In this document: positions 24,901 to 34,998 of the stretch, in pieces
Numbering within the stretch: the first letter of the stretch is position 1
Layout: every line of letters begins with the position of its first letter
Source: Phycisphaeraceae bacterium
GTDB lineage: Bacteria > Planctomycetota > Phycisphaerae > Phycisphaerales > SM1A02
DNA length: 64,000 bases
Assembly (NCBI GenBank): GCA_019636735.1
Contig: JAHBWY010000001.1
Span: forward strand, 62,001 to 126,000
Direction of reading: 5' to 3'
Position numbers and translations under genes: made by a program
Notes under the pieces: generated by a model
The model's database searches: none
What the model was told of the DNA's origin: nothing
What the model saw: the letters and a program-made list of their open reading frames with translations, nothing else

Positions 24901-27345
24901 ATGACTCCCGCCGTCCGACGCGCCGTCATCACGACGCTGGTCCTCTTCGTTGTCGCGGGGATCTTCGCGGTCGCCATCAAGGGCGGAGGCAGCCGTGCCA
25001 AGACACCCAATGCGGATGCCGCGGGCGCCGACAACGGAGCGCTCGTCGATCGCGGCGCTGCGGGAACCGACCGCTCGATCGCCTCGCCCTCGCCGACGAC
25101 GACCGCGCCGAGTGCGCCGCTCGACTCCGCTGCATCGGGTTCACCAGCGACACCTGCGCTTGCTGACTCAGCCGCGCCCGATCAAGACCGCGCCGTCGCG
25201 AGCGATGCCACGGCGGGCGACACACTCGCAAGTGGCGCGCAGGCCGCGCCGGTCACCGACGCGGCGAGCCCGAGTCAGAGCGACGCGCCGTCCGCTGCGG
25301 TCACTCCGCCGTCAACCCAGGGCGAGAGCACTTCGCCGCCTGTGACACCGCGGGCACGCCCCCGAGCGCGGCCGGATGGATACTCCGCGATCTACGAAGC
25401 ACGGGTGCCGGGAGGTGCGGAAGCGCCCGATGAGGCGGATCTCGTTCCGCTCGGGTCACTCGACCCCGCACAGGCCCGCTTCAGGGTCCGCTTTCATCCG
25501 CGCGGCGCGGGTGTCAGCGAGGTCGTCTTCTCCCAGTTCTGGAAGAATGTTTCCGAGCGCATCGCGTTCGAAGCGCACGAGCGGGCGGTGCGCGCGGGCC
25601 GACCGCCGCCGCCGCTGCCGCCCGACTCGGAGCGCTATGTGCTTCAGACGCTCCAGCGCTTCGGCAGCACCACGATTCCGCTCCTGGCGGCCATCGATGT
25701 GAATGTCGATGGCGAGCAGGTGAAGCTCCTCGATGATGTCTGGGGACAGGTGTCGCCCGGCGTCTTCGCGACGGAGATCGTCGACCTCGACGATGGCACG
25801 CTCGTGGCGCGCATCGAGCGCCGCTTCGAAGTCACCGGTGCGGTCGATGGCTTCGGCGCCGGTTACAACCTGCGGCTTCTGCATCGCATCGAGAACCACA
25901 CGGGCGCCGAGGTGCCGGTGCGGCTTTCGCAGTGCGGACCGGGCGACCTGACGCTGGAAACCGCGCTCTTCATGGACACGCGCCGCTTTCAGTTCGGCTA
26001 CCTCTACAGCCCGCAGCGCGATCCGAGCCGCCAGGCGGTCATTGTGCACGGCGCGACGGAAGAGCGCTCCGAGGTTCTCTCGCGGATTGATGCGGGCAAC
26101 AACCTGCTCTGGCCGACGCCGGCGCAGCGCGAGGCGGGCTACGAAATCAGCTGGTACGGCACCACCAATCGCTACTTCGCGCTGGCGGTGCACGCGCCAC
26201 TCGAACCGCCGCAGCAGACTTCGAAGAGCCTTGCCCACGCCGTCGAGCAGGTGCTGGTCACGGCCAGCCCCGGCGAACCCGCATCACGCGTCATCTTCAG
26301 CACCCTGCGCGCCCCCGAGATGCGGGTTCCCGCGCGCTCGGCCGTGAACCTCGAACTGGGTGTCTATGCAGGGCCTCTCGATCCGCGTGTGCTCGATCGC
26401 GTGGAGCCCTTCGCGGCGCTCAACCTGAGCGGTCTCATTCTCTACCAGATGAGCGGCTGCTGCGCCTGGTGCACCTTCGCGTGGCTCGCCAAGGGCATCG
26501 TGTCGCTGCTGATCTTCCTGCACGACCATGTCGTCTTCGACTGGGGATTGGCCATCATCGTGCTGGTGGCCATGGTGCGCCTCATGCTGCATCCGCTCAC
26601 CCGTGCGTCGCAGATCAACATGCAGCGCTTCGCGCGCGGCATGCAGGAGCTGAAGCCGCAGCTCGACGCGATCCAGAAGCGCTACGCCGACGATCCCGAG
26701 CGCCTGAAGGCGGAGCAGTTCCGACTCTATCGCGAGCGAGGCGTCAATCCCGTGGGCTGTCTCGGGGGAATCCTGCCGACCTTCCTCCAGACGCCCATCT
26801 GGATCGCGCTCTACGCGGTGCTGTTCTTCGCCTTCGCGCTGCGGCAGGAGCCAGCGTTCTTCGGTGTCTTCCAGCTCTTTGGCGGCTGGATGTTCCTGGC
26901 CGATCTGAGCGCTCCCGATCACTTCATCAGTTTCGGGCGTTCGCTCAACTTCTGGCTCTTCTCGCTCGATGGCATCAACATCCTCCCGATCCTGATGGGT
27001 GTCGTCTTCTGGTTCAGCCAGAAGTACATGTCGCCGCCGCCCACCACCAAGCTCACACCCGAGCAGGAATCGCAGCAGAAGATGATGAAGTGGATGATGG
27101 TTCTCATCTTCCCCATCTTCATGTTCAAGATGCCGTCGGGGCTGACGCTCTACATCCTGACCTCGACCATCGTGGGTCTCTTCGAGAGCCGCGCGGTACG
27201 GAAGCAGATCGAGAGGATGGACCTCTCGCCGAAGCAGCCCGCGAAGAAGAAGAAGCAGGATCTGATGGGTCGCATGTACTCCGACGCGCTCGAGCGGGCG
27301 CGCGAGAAGCAGAAGGGCCCGCCGAAGAAGTACAAGGAGCGCTGA
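24901..27345 (+). CDS. yidC: Membrane protein insertase YidC
   Basis: The 814-residue insertase helps integrate and fold inner-membrane proteins, alone or with SecYEG. An N-terminal anchor (about 8-25) is followed by a low-complexity Ala/Ser/Pro/Thr stretch to about 155, then a periplasmic beta-sandwich domain (about 155-500). The conserved 60-kDa inner-membrane domain occupies about 516-765, with [40 protein letters not shown] and [12 protein letters not shown]-type segments, and a basic C-terminal tail ([16 protein letters not shown]). mnmE follows after 28 nt, matching the common yidC-mnmE order. The long low-complexity linker is unusual. Confidence 0.95.
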   Translation: MTPAVRRAVITTLVLFVVAGIFAVAIKGGGSRAKTPNADAAGADNGALVDRGAAGTDRSIASPSPTTTAPSAPLDSAASGSPATPALADSAAPDQDRAVASDATAGDTLASGAQAAPVTDAASPSQSDAPSAAVTPPSTQGESTSPPVTPRARPRARPDGYSAIYEARVPGGAEAPDEADLVPLGSLDPAQARFRVRFHPRGAGVSEVVFSQFWKNVSERIAFEAHERAVRAGRPPPPLPPDSERYVLQTLQRFGSTTIPLLAAIDVNVDGEQVKLLDDVWGQVSPGVFATEIVDLDDGTLVARIERRFEVTGAVDGFGAGYNLRLLHRIENHTGAEVPVRLSQCGPGDLTLETALFMDTRRFQFGYLYSPQRDPSRQAVIVHGATEERSEVLSRIDAGNNLLWPTPAQREAGYEISWYGTTNRYFALAVHAPLEPPQQTSKSLAHAVEQVLVTASPGEPASRVIFSTLRAPEMRVPARSAVNLELGVYAGPLDPRVLDRVEPFAALNLSGLILYQMSGCCAWCTFAWLAKGIVSLLIFLHDHVVFDWGLAIIVLVAMVRLMLHPLTRASQINMQRFARGMQELKPQLDAIQKRYADDPERLKAEQFRLYRERGVNPVGCLGGILPTFLQTPIWIALYAVLFFAFALRQEPAFFGVFQLFGGWMFLADLSAPDHFISFGRSLNFWLFSLDGINILPILMGVVFWFSQKYMSPPPTTKLTPEQESQQKMMKWMMVLIFPIFMFKMPSGLTLYILTSTIVGLFESRAVRKQIERMDLSPKQPAKKKKQDLMGRMYSDALERAREKQKGPPKKYKER

Positions 27346-27373
27346 GCGCCGGCGTGGCGCAGCGCGCCATCGC

Positions 27374-28972
27374 ATGGACCGTCACTCGATCATCGCCGCC
27401 GTGGGCTCGCCTCCGGGCCGGTCGTGGCGCGGGATGATCCGAGTGTCGGGGCCTGGTGCGTTCGACCTGCTTCGCTCGCTGGTCCTGAGCGGATGGCCCT
27501 CGAAGTCCGGCGCGGTGAAGTCGGGCGCGCTCCCCGCGGTCGCAAGCGAGCGGTCGGGAGCCGAACTTCGCCGGTGGCCTCGCGGCATCTTCCGCGTGCG
27601 CCTCCGCGAGCCTGCTCTCGGGTTTCCCGCGCTGCTTCTCGTGCTTTCTGCGCCGGGCAGTGCCACGGGCGACGACACATTCGAACTGCTCCTGCCCGGC
27701 AATCCGCTCTTTCTCGAGGGGCTGATCGACCGACTGGTGGCGCTCGATGCGCGAGTTCGCCGAGCGGGGCCGGGAGAGTTCTCGCTCCGCGCCTTCCTCA
27801 ACGGTCGCATGACGCTCGATGCCGCCGAGGGGGTGGCCGCGCTCATCCGCGCCGCCGATGATGAGTCGCTGCACGCGGCGCAACGGCTCTCGCGCGGCGA
27901 ACTCGCTCGGCGGGCGGAGCGCTGGGTCAGTCGACTCATCGAGGCCCTCGCCCTCATCGAAGCGGGCATCGACTTCACCGACGAGGAGGATGTCGTCGCC
28001 ATCGCCCCCGCGCGCCTTGTGGAGACCGTCCGCGTGCTTCTTCACGAACTCGATGAAGGACTGCACGCGCCGAGATCGTCGACGGCATCCTCCGGACGCG
28101 CGCGGCGCTCTCTCGAGTGGCGGCCTCGCGTGGTTCTGGTCGGCAAGCCGAATGCGGGCAAGAGCACGCTGTTCAACGCACTCATTGGCCGCCGCCGCAG
28201 TGTCGAGAGCGCCACGGTCGGCACCACGCGCGATGCCGTTGAGGTCGAAGTCGAAGTGAGCGTCGCGGGCTCATCAGCACTTCGCGTTCTGCTGACTGAT
28301 CTCCCCGGCGTGGATGCTCCGGGCGCCGCCTTCGACACAGACCCCCTGCACGCGCGCCTCCGATCCGCCGCGTTGAGGGCGGTCAGCGAGGCGGATCTGC
28401 TTCTTCACTGCGTGCCCGCGGGAGAGGAAGGCGCGTCGGGTGCGATCGATGAGGTGCTGAGCGCGAGCGTTCCGATCCTCATGGTCCAGACGAAGTGCGA
28501 CGGCCGCGCCGGGGGTGGCGCGGCACCGAGTGCCGGTGCGCACGCATGGAACAAGGCTGGTCCTGACCACGCGATGGCGAGGCCGGTCATCGATGGTCCA
28601 GCCGTCAGGCCCAGTGACCCACCGACTCATGAGGGGACCCGCAGGGTCATTCGCACGAGTGCGCACCTCGGGCACGGACTGGGCGAACTCCGCAGCGCGA
28701 TCGCCCTGGCCCTCGCCGACCAGGTGAAGGCGCTCCAGGGACACGCCGCACTTCTGCCGCGCCACGCCGCTGCGCTGGCCGCCGCACGACAGCATCTCGA
28801 GGAGTGCGCCGAACTCGCGATGCGTGAGCCGGCGATGGGGCCTTGGACTTCACCCGAGCGTGTCGCGGCGCTCCTGCGGCTTGCCCTCGATGCATTCGGA
28901 CAGATCACCGGCGCGACCGCGCCCGATGATGTCCTCGCCCTGATCTTCTCGCGCTTCTGCATCGGCAAGTAG
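27374..28972 (+). CDS. mnmE: tRNA modification GTPase MnmE
   Basis: MnmE and MnmG together install 5-carboxymethylaminomethyl groups on U34 of tRNAs. The 532-residue protein has the N-terminal formyl-THF-binding domain ([41 protein letters not shown]), a helical domain interrupted by the GTPase (P-loop [14 protein letters not shown] near 256, [19 protein letters not shown]) and the obligatory C-terminal CIGK. VQTKCD replaces the usual NKxD. The GTPase domain contains a Gly/Ala-rich insertion near residues 375-420. mnmG is not in the window. Confidence 0.95.
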   Translation: MDRHSIIAAVGSPPGRSWRGMIRVSGPGAFDLLRSLVLSGWPSKSGAVKSGALPAVASERSGAELRRWPRGIFRVRLREPALGFPALLLVLSAPGSATGDDTFELLLPGNPLFLEGLIDRLVALDARVRRAGPGEFSLRAFLNGRMTLDAAEGVAALIRAADDESLHAAQRLSRGELARRAERWVSRLIEALALIEAGIDFTDEEDVVAIAPARLVETVRVLLHELDEGLHAPRSSTASSGRARRSLEWRPRVVLVGKPNAGKSTLFNALIGRRRSVESATVGTTRDAVEVEVEVSVAGSSALRVLLTDLPGVDAPGAAFDTDPLHARLRSAALRAVSEADLLLHCVPAGEEGASGAIDEVLSASVPILMVQTKCDGRAGGGAAPSAGAHAWNKAGPDHAMARPVIDGPAVRPSDPPTHEGTRRVIRTSAHLGHGLGELRSAIALALADQVKALQGHAALLPRHAAALAAARQHLEECAELAMREPAMGPWTSPERVAALLRLALDAFGQITGATAPDDVLALIFSRFCIGK

Positions 28973-29108
28973 CGAGCGCGCCAGGCGGGACGCGCTCCCC
29001 TCGGATGCGCCCTCACGGGCGCGCCATCGGCGGACCAGTTGAACGCGCCCGTGCGCCCGTCGCCCGCCTTCAGACGCCCCCTGTCGGCCTGCCGATACGC
29101 TGGAGGCC

Positions 29109-29504
29109 GTGACCGGTTCCATTGACATTCGCGTGCGCTACTGCGAGTGCGACCCCATGGGCGTGGTGCATCACACGGTCTATCCCATCTGGTTCGAGAT
29201 GGGTCGCACCGAACTGTTGCGCTCCACCGGGCGAAGCTACCGCGAGCTTGAGACCGAGGGCATCCTGCTCGCCGTTGTCAAGCTGGAGGTGCGATACCGC
29301 GCGCCCGCCCGGTACGACGATCTCGTGACTCTCGTGACCACCCTCACCGGGAGTGGTCATGTGAAGATCGAACACACCTACGAGCTGCGTCGAGGCGCCG
29401 AGGTGCTGGCGGTCGGGTCGACCACGCTCGCCTGCCTCGATCGCGACGGTCGCGCCCGTCCGCTTCCCGAAGGGTTGGAGTGGGCCGGACCTGCGAACCG
29501 ATGA
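29109..29504 (+). CDS. Acyl-CoA thioesterase (YbgC/4-hydroxybenzoyl-CoA thioesterase type)
   Basis: The 131-residue hotdog-fold protein has IRVRYCECDPMGVVHHTVYP, with the catalytic Asp in the family D-x-x-G-x-x-x-x-x-x-Y pattern, then WFEMGRTELLRSTG and VKLEVRYRAPARYDDLV. These enzymes hydrolyse short acyl-CoA or phenolic acyl-CoA thioesters. Translation starts at a GTG with TACGCT at 29096-29101, 7 nt upstream, and also GGAGG inside the gap, which is too close to act as a normal ribosome site. The stop overlaps the next gene. Confidence 0.85.
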   Translation: MTGSIDIRVRYCECDPMGVVHHTVYPIWFEMGRTELLRSTGRSYRELETEGILLAVVKLEVRYRAPARYDDLVTLVTTLTGSGHVKIEHTYELRRGAEVLAVGSTTLACLDRDGRARPLPEGLEWAGPANR

Positions 29505-29875
29505 TGGCGGGTAGCCTCTCCGTGACAGCCATGAGCGCCTCGACCATCGCCCAACTCGAACGACTGCGGAGCTTCCGAGGTCGCCGCGAGCGCGACACCG
29601 CCATTGCGCCGCTGCTCGAGGCGATTCGCCGCGATCTGAAGCGTCAGGATCGTTCCGCAGGTGGCGCGGATGAGGCCTGGCGTCGCCTGCTTCCCGCCGA
29701 GCTTCTCCTGACCACGCGCGTGATTTCGTTCGCGAGAGGCGTGCTCGTGGTGGCGGCGGACTCATCGGCAACGGCGTACGAACTCAACCGTTTCCTTCGA
29801 AGCGGATTGGAAGCGGAACTTCGCGCCGAACTTCGCTGCGGCTCGCTGCGTGTCCGGGTCCGCGTCGGCGAGTGA
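29501..29875 (+). CDS. DUF721/DciA-like protein
   Basis: The 124-residue product has WRRLLPAELLLTTRVISFARGVLVVAADSSATAYELNRFL, matching the core of DUF721 (DciA) proteins, which in many bacteria interact with and help load the replicative helicase. The N-terminal segment is Arg-rich and the C-terminus ends in alternating Arg/Val. The ATG at 29501 overlaps the stop of the thioesterase gene (ATGA), suggesting translational coupling; Met at 29531 is an alternative start. Assignment to DciA is by pattern and the helicase role is inferred. Confidence 0.65.
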   Translation: MMAGSLSVTAMSASTIAQLERLRSFRGRRERDTAIAPLLEAIRRDLKRQDRSAGGADEAWRRLLPAELLLTTRVISFARGVLVVAADSSATAYELNRFLRSGLEAELRAELRCGSLRVRVRVGE

Positions 29876-29882
29876 GGCCCGT

Positions 29883-32800
29883 TCACGGCGCGGCGAGCGG
29901 CGTGGCCGTTCGGGGCGCGCTCGGAGGCCGCGGGACCAGTCGATCGAGCCGCGACAGTTCGACCGATGTCGGACCAGCCACCTCGATGATCGCTTCCCGC
30001 AGGCGCGTGAGCCGCGCGGGCCACTCGGCACTGGTCGCGATCGCTGGATCTTGAGCGATGGTCGAAAGGAGCGTGGCGTAGAGCGACCACCACTCCACCA
30101 GGCCCGAGGGATCGGCAAGGATGTCCGCCGCCTTCGAAGCAACCTCGGCTGCCGCCTCGCGCCGTCCCGCGGTCAGCAGCGCTTCAGCGCGGTGGACGAG
30201 CGAGCGCCCGATGATCGGATGCCGGGGCTGATAGAGCGTCGCCAGTTCTTCGACCAGAACGGCGCACTCCTCGGCGCCGCGAAGCGCGACCTGCGGGTCC
30301 GGATCGCTCGCCAGCGCGAAGGCGGCTTCGCGCTGTGCGGCAATCGACTGCGTGCGCGCCGCACCTGGAGTCGCCTTGAAGAGATCCATCGCTCGCAGCG
30401 CCTCGTTGCGTGACGCGCCGAGGTCACCTGCGCAGCGCGCGGCAAACGAACGGAACACGAGGACATCCGCCATGTCCTCGTGATCGGCTCCCATCAGCTC
30501 GGCGACAAGTGTCTCGGTCTGCGAAAGATCCGCCTCGGCACCCGCCGCATCGCCGACGAGCGCGCGGCAGCTTCCACGAACCATGAGCGTTCGAATCAGG
30601 ACGGTCGTCGGTCGCTCGGTGCGCGAGGAGTGCTCGAAGGCTTCATGGCTCATCGCGAGCGCTTCGAGCGTGTTCCCATGAAGGGCGAGCGCCTGCGCGA
30701 GCTGCAAGTTGACCCACGCCTCGTCCTCACCGCCGGGCCACTGCTTGGCGGCTGCCGTCGCGGCCAACCGGGTTCCTCGCATGAGCTCCACGGCATCGCC
30801 GAACCGTCCGGCGCGAGTGAGCCAGGGCGTCAGGGTGCCTCGCAGGCGAAGGGAGGTGGGCGAGTCGGGACCGTCGGCGGCCTCGGCCATTGAGATCGCC
30901 TCGCGCATCAGCGCAATGGCTTCATCAACGCGGCCCTGATGGTGGACCGCGGTCGCCGCGGTGGCGAGTGAGATCGCCGCCGCCCGACCTCGACGATGGC
31001 CCGCCTTCACGAGCTCGAGTTCGAGTTCGTGGGCATGTCGCGCCCGCGCTTCAGCTTCGGCATAGTCGCGTCGATCGAGGGAGATCAGCGCCAGGTTGTT
31101 CTGCGCCACCGATCGGTAGTAGTCCGATGGGATGGTCCCATCGCCAGGCCGCTGCGTCGGCGCGCCGGACAGGAGTGATTGCATGCGCTCCTCGATGACG
31201 CGCCCAAGCGCCGCCTCGGCCTCATCGAGCCGACCGCGGCGATGGAGGAACGACGCGTACTCCGTCAGGGCTCCAAAGAGCTGGTGGTCGCGCCCCATCG
31301 TGTTGGGATCGGGCATTGCAAGGAGCTCAATACTCCGCTGGAATGCCCGATCTGCGCCTTCGACATCGCCGAGCCTCGCGAGCGTTGTGGCGATGAGCTG
31401 ACCGACCATGCCCTTCACCTGTCCATCTTCGCCCGCGTTGCCCTGCAGCGCTTCTGCGGCCACCTGCACCAGTTCGCGCACGGTCAGGTCCGGTCGCCCG
31501 CCCATCGTCGGGTCGGCCGCAGTCAGGAGATCGCGCAGGAATGCGAAGGAGTGAATGGAGCGGTTGTTCTCGACCTGCGAGTAGTGAAGCTGGCTCTTGA
31601 GATCGTCACGGGAGCGCTCCGCGTCCTTTCGCGCTTCGATGGCCAGCCGTTCCGACTCCTGCGCGGCGAGCTTGGACGCGACGGCCTCGGAGCGGGCCTC
31701 CTCGGTCTCCTTGAGCGCGCGCGTGGTCCGCACCGCGAAAGTGATCGAGGTCACCGTCGCCGCGATGAGCGCCACGAACGCGGCAGCGAGCCCAATCACG
31801 AGGGGCCGATGGCGCCGCGCAAACTTCGCGACCTGATAAAGGGTGCTGGCCGGGCGTGCAAGGATCGGCTCGTGCGCAAGGTGTCGCCGGAGATCGGCGG
31901 CGACTGCCCCGGCGCTCGGATAGCGCCGCGCCGGCTCCTTCTCAAGGCAGCGATCGACGATCGTCTCGAGGTCGCCGCGCAGCGAACGGTCGATGGAGCC
32001 GAGCCGCGTGGGCTCCGCGTCGGTGATCAGGCGCACCGCCTCGGGCAGCGAGCGCCCGGCCAGGTCGATCGGGCGCCGACCCGTCAGCACTTCGAAGAGC
32101 ACCACGCCGAGCGCGTAGACATCGCTGTGAACGCCGACCTCCCGGCCTTGGCCCGAGACCTGCTCCGGGCTCATGTACGGAAGGGTGCCGATCACCTCGC
32201 CGGCGGCGGTCTCGACGGTCGCCGCATGGTCGCGATCGAGCGCACGAGCGATTCCGAAGTCGAGCACCTTGGGCTCGCCATGCTCGTCGACAAGGATGTT
32301 GGCGGACTTCAGGTCGCGGTGGATGACGCCGCGCGAATGGGCATGGTCGATCGCGTCGCAGACCTTCACCATGAGTGCGACGCGCACCCTTGCATCGAGA
32401 TCGTTGCGCCTCACATGCTCGGCGATCGGTTCGCCGCGGACCAGTTCCATGGCAAAGTAGGGCCGAAGCGGGCCCCGAACGACGTCATCGCCCTCATGCT
32501 CGCGGGCGAGCCCGGCTTCGTGAATGAGCGCGATGTTCGGGTGCTGAAGACGGCCGAGCAGCTCCCCCTCGCGATGAAACCGCCTGACGGCAGAGGCGCC
32601 GCTTGCGCCTCGAATGACTTTGAGCGCCACGGTGCGCTTCGGAGACTGCTGCTCCGCCAGATAGACGACCCCCATGCCGCCGGCACCCAGAGTGCCCTCG
32701 ATGCGGTAATCGCCGATCCACGGTGGCGTGCGCTCGTCGTGCGCAAAGCTGAGCTCATCGGCGAAGTCGCGGAGCGCGAGATCGAGCTGGTGTGTCACCG

Positions 32801-32978
32801 GATCGGAGGCTTCGGCCTTCAGATCGGCCGCCAGCAGGCGCTCGAGCTCATCGGCGAAGCCTGTGTTGTTCGCACGGATGGCGGCCAGTCGCTCTTGCCG
32901 GGCCTCGGGTGGCAGGTCTGCCACCTCGGCGAAGGCGCTGCGAAGAGCCGCCCACCGCGCTGGCTCACTGGTCGGCAT
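29883..32978 (-). CDS. Ser/Thr protein kinase with TPR-like extracytoplasmic region
   Basis: The 1031-residue protein has an N-terminal helical segment, a Hanks-type kinase domain (about 85-355) with GAGGMGVVYLAE, ALKVIRG carrying the ATP-binding Lys, HRDLKSANILVD and LDFGIA, then SPEQVSG, a single membrane segment near 395-415 (PLVIGLAAAFVALIAATV), a coiled-coil-like stretch rich in Glu/Ala, and about 500 residues of TPR-like helices. Such kinases next to ECF sigma genes are typical of planctomycetes. The start at 32978 overlaps the upstream sigma-factor gene by 14 nt, so the two are co-translated and the kinase may control that sigma factor. Confidence 0.92.
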   Translation of the reverse strand: MPTSEPARWAALRSAFAEVADLPPEARQERLAAIRANNTGFADELERLLAADLKAEASDPVTHQLDLALRDFADELSFAHDERTPPWIGDYRIEGTLGAGGMGVVYLAEQQSPKRTVALKVIRGASGASAVRRFHREGELLGRLQHPNIALIHEAGLAREHEGDDVVRGPLRPYFAMELVRGEPIAEHVRRNDLDARVRVALMVKVCDAIDHAHSRGVIHRDLKSANILVDEHGEPKVLDFGIARALDRDHAATVETAAGEVIGTLPYMSPEQVSGQGREVGVHSDVYALGVVLFEVLTGRRPIDLAGRSLPEAVRLITDAEPTRLGSIDRSLRGDLETIVDRCLEKEPARRYPSAGAVAADLRRHLAHEPILARPASTLYQVAKFARRHRPLVIGLAAAFVALIAATVTSITFAVRTTRALKETEEARSEAVASKLAAQESERLAIEARKDAERSRDDLKSQLHYSQVENNRSIHSFAFLRDLLTAADPTMGGRPDLTVRELVQVAAEALQGNAGEDGQVKGMVGQLIATTLARLGDVEGADRAFQRSIELLAMPDPNTMGRDHQLFGALTEYASFLHRRGRLDEAEAALGRVIEERMQSLLSGAPTQRPGDGTIPSDYYRSVAQNNLALISLDRRDYAEAEARARHAHELELELVKAGHRRGRAAAISLATAATAVHHQGRVDEAIALMREAISMAEAADGPDSPTSLRLRGTLTPWLTRAGRFGDAVELMRGTRLAATAAAKQWPGGEDEAWVNLQLAQALALHGNTLEALAMSHEAFEHSSRTERPTTVLIRTLMVRGSCRALVGDAAGAEADLSQTETLVAELMGADHEDMADVLVFRSFAARCAGDLGASRNEALRAMDLFKATPGAARTQSIAAQREAAFALASDPDPQVALRGAEECAVLVEELATLYQPRHPIIGRSLVHRAEALLTAGRREAAAEVASKAADILADPSGLVEWWSLYATLLSTIAQDPAIATSAEWPARLTRLREAIIEVAGPTSVELSRLDRLVPRPPSAPRTATPLAAP

Positions 32979-33534
32979 GACCGAGTTCGTCCGCGAGCCA
33001 TGCACGGGCCATGCGCCAGTCGAGTTCAACTGTCCTGGGCGAAACCTCGAGGGCATCGGCGACCTCGTTCACGGTCATGCCTGCGAAAACGCGCATCTCA
33101 ACGACCTGCGCCTGGCGTGGATCGAGCCGCGCCAGGCGGCCCAGGCAGTCATCGACGACCAGAATCCGGTCTGGCGCCGAGGCTCGGTCGGGGGCGTCAA
33201 AGTCCTCGATGGAGAGCCGGCGGGCGCCCTTTCCTCGCTTGATCGCGGCCCGGGCCCGGGCGTGGTCGACCAGGATCTGTCGCATGGCGGTGGCGGCGAT
33301 CGCCTTGAAATGAGCCTGATCTCGCGGATCAGCTTCGCCTTGCGCGAGCTTCATCCACGCTTCGTGCACAAGGGCCGTCGGCTGCAAGGTCTGGCCATTG
33401 CTCTGGTTCCGCATGATGGCTTCCGCGATCGCCTTCAGATCCCGGTAGAGCTCATCGTGCAGTTTCAACCTCGAGTCGTGCCGTCCCTGTCGAAGATCCC
33501 GCAACAGGGTGGTCGTCTCTTCGGCGGTCAACAT
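32965..33534 (-). CDS. ECF-type RNA polymerase sigma factor (PF07638/TIGR02999-like)
   Basis: The 189-residue protein has a sigma-2-like region (RLKLHDELYRDLKAIAEAIM, LQPTALVHEAWMKLAQ, HFKAIAATAMRQILVDHARA) and a sigma-4 region with LDPRQAQVVEMRVFAGMTVNEVADALEVSPRTVELDW. It directs RNA polymerase to a specific promoter set. The start at 33534 is preceded at 7 nt by TAGAAT with TTGGAT 16 bp further up, and no Shine-Dalgarno sequence. Its 3' end overlaps the kinase gene by 14 nt. No anti-sigma gene is seen, so control by the kinase is plausible. Confidence 0.92.
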   Translation of the reverse strand: MLTAEETTTLLRDLRQGRHDSRLKLHDELYRDLKAIAEAIMRNQSNGQTLQPTALVHEAWMKLAQGEADPRDQAHFKAIAATAMRQILVDHARARAAIKRGKGARRLSIEDFDAPDRASAPDRILVVDDCLGRLARLDPRQAQVVEMRVFAGMTVNEVADALEVSPRTVELDWRMARAWLADELGHADQ

Positions 33535-33541
33535 GGTGATG

Positions 33542-33569
33542 ATTCTACGAACGGGATTGCGCCATCCAA
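33542..33569 (-). promoter_or_regulatory. Promoter candidate for the sigma-kinase pair, probably leaderless
   Basis: On the minus strand TTGGAT and TAGAAT are separated by 16 bp and the hexamer ends 7 nt before the ATG at 33534. Transcription would start at or next to the A of the start codon. This is the best -35 among the TANNNT starts listed in the findings. Confidence 0.45.
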
Positions 33570-33670
33570 GCGCCGATTCCGTGAGAGGGAGTGGACGCCG
33601 GAACACTGTCGGATCGGCTCCCGGAGGCGGCCCGTCGTCGTCAGGACACCTCGTTAGGAGCTGATAAGTC

Positions 33671-34795
33671 ATGAACACCTCACCGAATCTTCGTGCCGGC
33701 GGAATTGGAGCGTCCGGCGTCCTGCTGGCGGCCATGCTGGCGCTCCCCGCCTCGGCCAACAACTGCACCTGCCTTGCTGACCTGAGCGGCGATGGCGAAG
33801 TGAACGGCGCCGATCTGGCGCTGATCCTCGGAGGCTGGGGCACTGCGGCGCCGGCACTCGACCTGAGCGGCGACGGCGTGGTCAATGGCGCCGACATCGC
33901 GATCGTTCTGGGCGCCTGGGGTCCGTGCACCACCCCCGTGAACGACACCTGCTCGAGCGCGCTGCTGATCGTTCCGGGCACCTATCAGTTCTGCACGCAG
34001 AACGCGACGACCGACGGCCCGTCGCTTCCGAGCAACTCCTGCGGTCAGGCGACGATGGTTCACAAGGACCTCTGGTACCAGTTTGCTCCGCAGAGCAACG
34101 GCACGCTGACGGTGGAGACCTGCGGCACTGCGACCTTCGACACGGTGATCGCGGTGTACACCTCGATCTTCGACGGGTTTGCCTCGTGCCCGACCGAGGG
34201 ACCGGGGCTCGCGGTGTTTGTCGGTTGCAATGACGACTCGTGTGGCAATCAGTCGAAGCTCACCGTGAATGTGTCGGCAGGCAAGATCTACAAGATCCGC
34301 GTGGGTGGTTACGCCGCGGGTCAGGGCGGCAGCGGCGCGCTGAAGGTCAGCTTCTCGCACCCCGGTGAATCGTGCCAGAACTCGATCACCACCGGATACC
34401 CGAACTCAGTGACGCTCTTCGGCAGCACGGTGGACAACGCGGTCCCCACCGACATCCCGAACAACTGCTTCGGCGCGCTCCCGAAGGGTCCGGGCGAATG
34501 GATCACCTTTGGCGCGGCGTGTGAGGGCGAGATTGTCGTCAGCACCTGCTGGCCCGGAACGGACTTCGACACCGTGGTGACCGTCCTTCGATACGAGTTC
34601 GACTTCAACTGCTGGACCACCTACATCACCTGCAACGACGACTCATCGCTCTCGGGGTGCCAGTTGAATGGACTGAATCGCAAGTCGTTCCTCTCGTTCC
34701 CAACCACCAGCGGCGAGGTCTTCCGAGTGATCGTCTCGGGCTTCAATGGCGCGGCTGGGAACTACCAGCTTTCGATCCAGATGAACTGCAACTAA
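33671..34795 (+). CDS. Secreted protein with N-terminal dockerin-like motifs and beta-sandwich repeats, paralogue 1
   Basis: The 374-residue protein has a signal peptide to about residue 29 (LPASA-NNC), then two dockerin-like motifs directly at the mature N-terminus (35-84: DLSGDGEVNGADLALILGGW and DLSGDGVVNGADIAIVLGAW). Two related Cys-rich beta-sandwich domains follow; each has a K/G-P-G/D-x-W-x-x-F segment, TFDTVIAVYTS or DFDTVVTVLRY, and GxxYxIxVxG ending strands, resembling PPC-type domains. AGGAG lies 10 nt before the ATG. Positions 33758-34200 are identical to the paralogue at 36573. Binding partners are unknown. Confidence 0.8.
   Translation: MNTSPNLRAGGIGASGVLLAAMLALPASANNCTCLADLSGDGEVNGADLALILGGWGTAAPALDLSGDGVVNGADIAIVLGAWGPCTTPVNDTCSSALLIVPGTYQFCTQNATTDGPSLPSNSCGQATMVHKDLWYQFAPQSNGTLTVETCGTATFDTVIAVYTSIFDGFASCPTEGPGLAVFVGCNDDSCGNQSKLTVNVSAGKIYKIRVGGYAAGQGGSGALKVSFSHPGESCQNSITTGYPNSVTLFGSTVDNAVPTDIPNNCFGALPKGPGEWITFGAACEGEIVVSTCWPGTDFDTVVTVLRYEFDFNCWTTYITCNDDSSLSGCQLNGLNRKSFLSFPTTSGEVFRVIVSGFNGAAGNYQLSIQMNCN
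33758..34200 (+). repeat. 443-nt segment identical to 36660-37102
   Basis: Line-by-line comparison shows no difference between this segment and 36660-37102, while sequence on both sides differs at many positions. The block covers the dockerin motifs and first beta-sandwich of both proteins. It is the footprint of recent gene conversion or partial duplication. Confidence 0.88.
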
Positions 34796-34931
34796 CGCGG
34801 TGTCCGCCACCCCGGTGAACTCGTGCATCACCGCACGGGCCACCGGGGCGCGGCAGAGCCGAGAGGTGGTCGGGACGCCCTTGCAGTCCCGAACCACATC
34901 CCGGGAAAGACTCCTCGGAAGGGAGAAGCAG

Positions 34932-34969
34932 CACGGCGGCGGCTCGGCGAAAGTCGGGTCGCCGCCGTG
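34932..34969 (+). terminator. Intrinsic terminator-like hairpin after paralogue 1
   Basis: CACGGCGGCG (34932-34941) pairs perfectly with CGCCGCCGTG (34960-34969), followed by TTTG. The 18-nt loop CTCGGCGAAAGTCGGG-type sequence is conserved after the paralogue at 37844-37877. It lies 137 nt after the stop codon and just ahead of the convergent ABC gene's end. Confidence 0.6.
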
Positions 34970-34998
34970 TTTGCGTGCGAACCGATGGCATGGATCTG

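Noticed and set aside
26284-27375. A 363-codon minus-strand frame over yidC
   Set aside because: Antisense to the conserved insertase domain; composition is typical of an antisense frame.
29006-29021. Hairpin GCGCCC-TCAC-GGGCGC after mnmE as terminator
   Set aside because: Six GC pairs arise easily in this base composition and there is no U-tract; not reported as a feature.
31179-33242. A 687-codon open frame antisense to the kinase gene
   Set aside because: The kinase motifs on the minus strand are unambiguous; this frame is its shadow.
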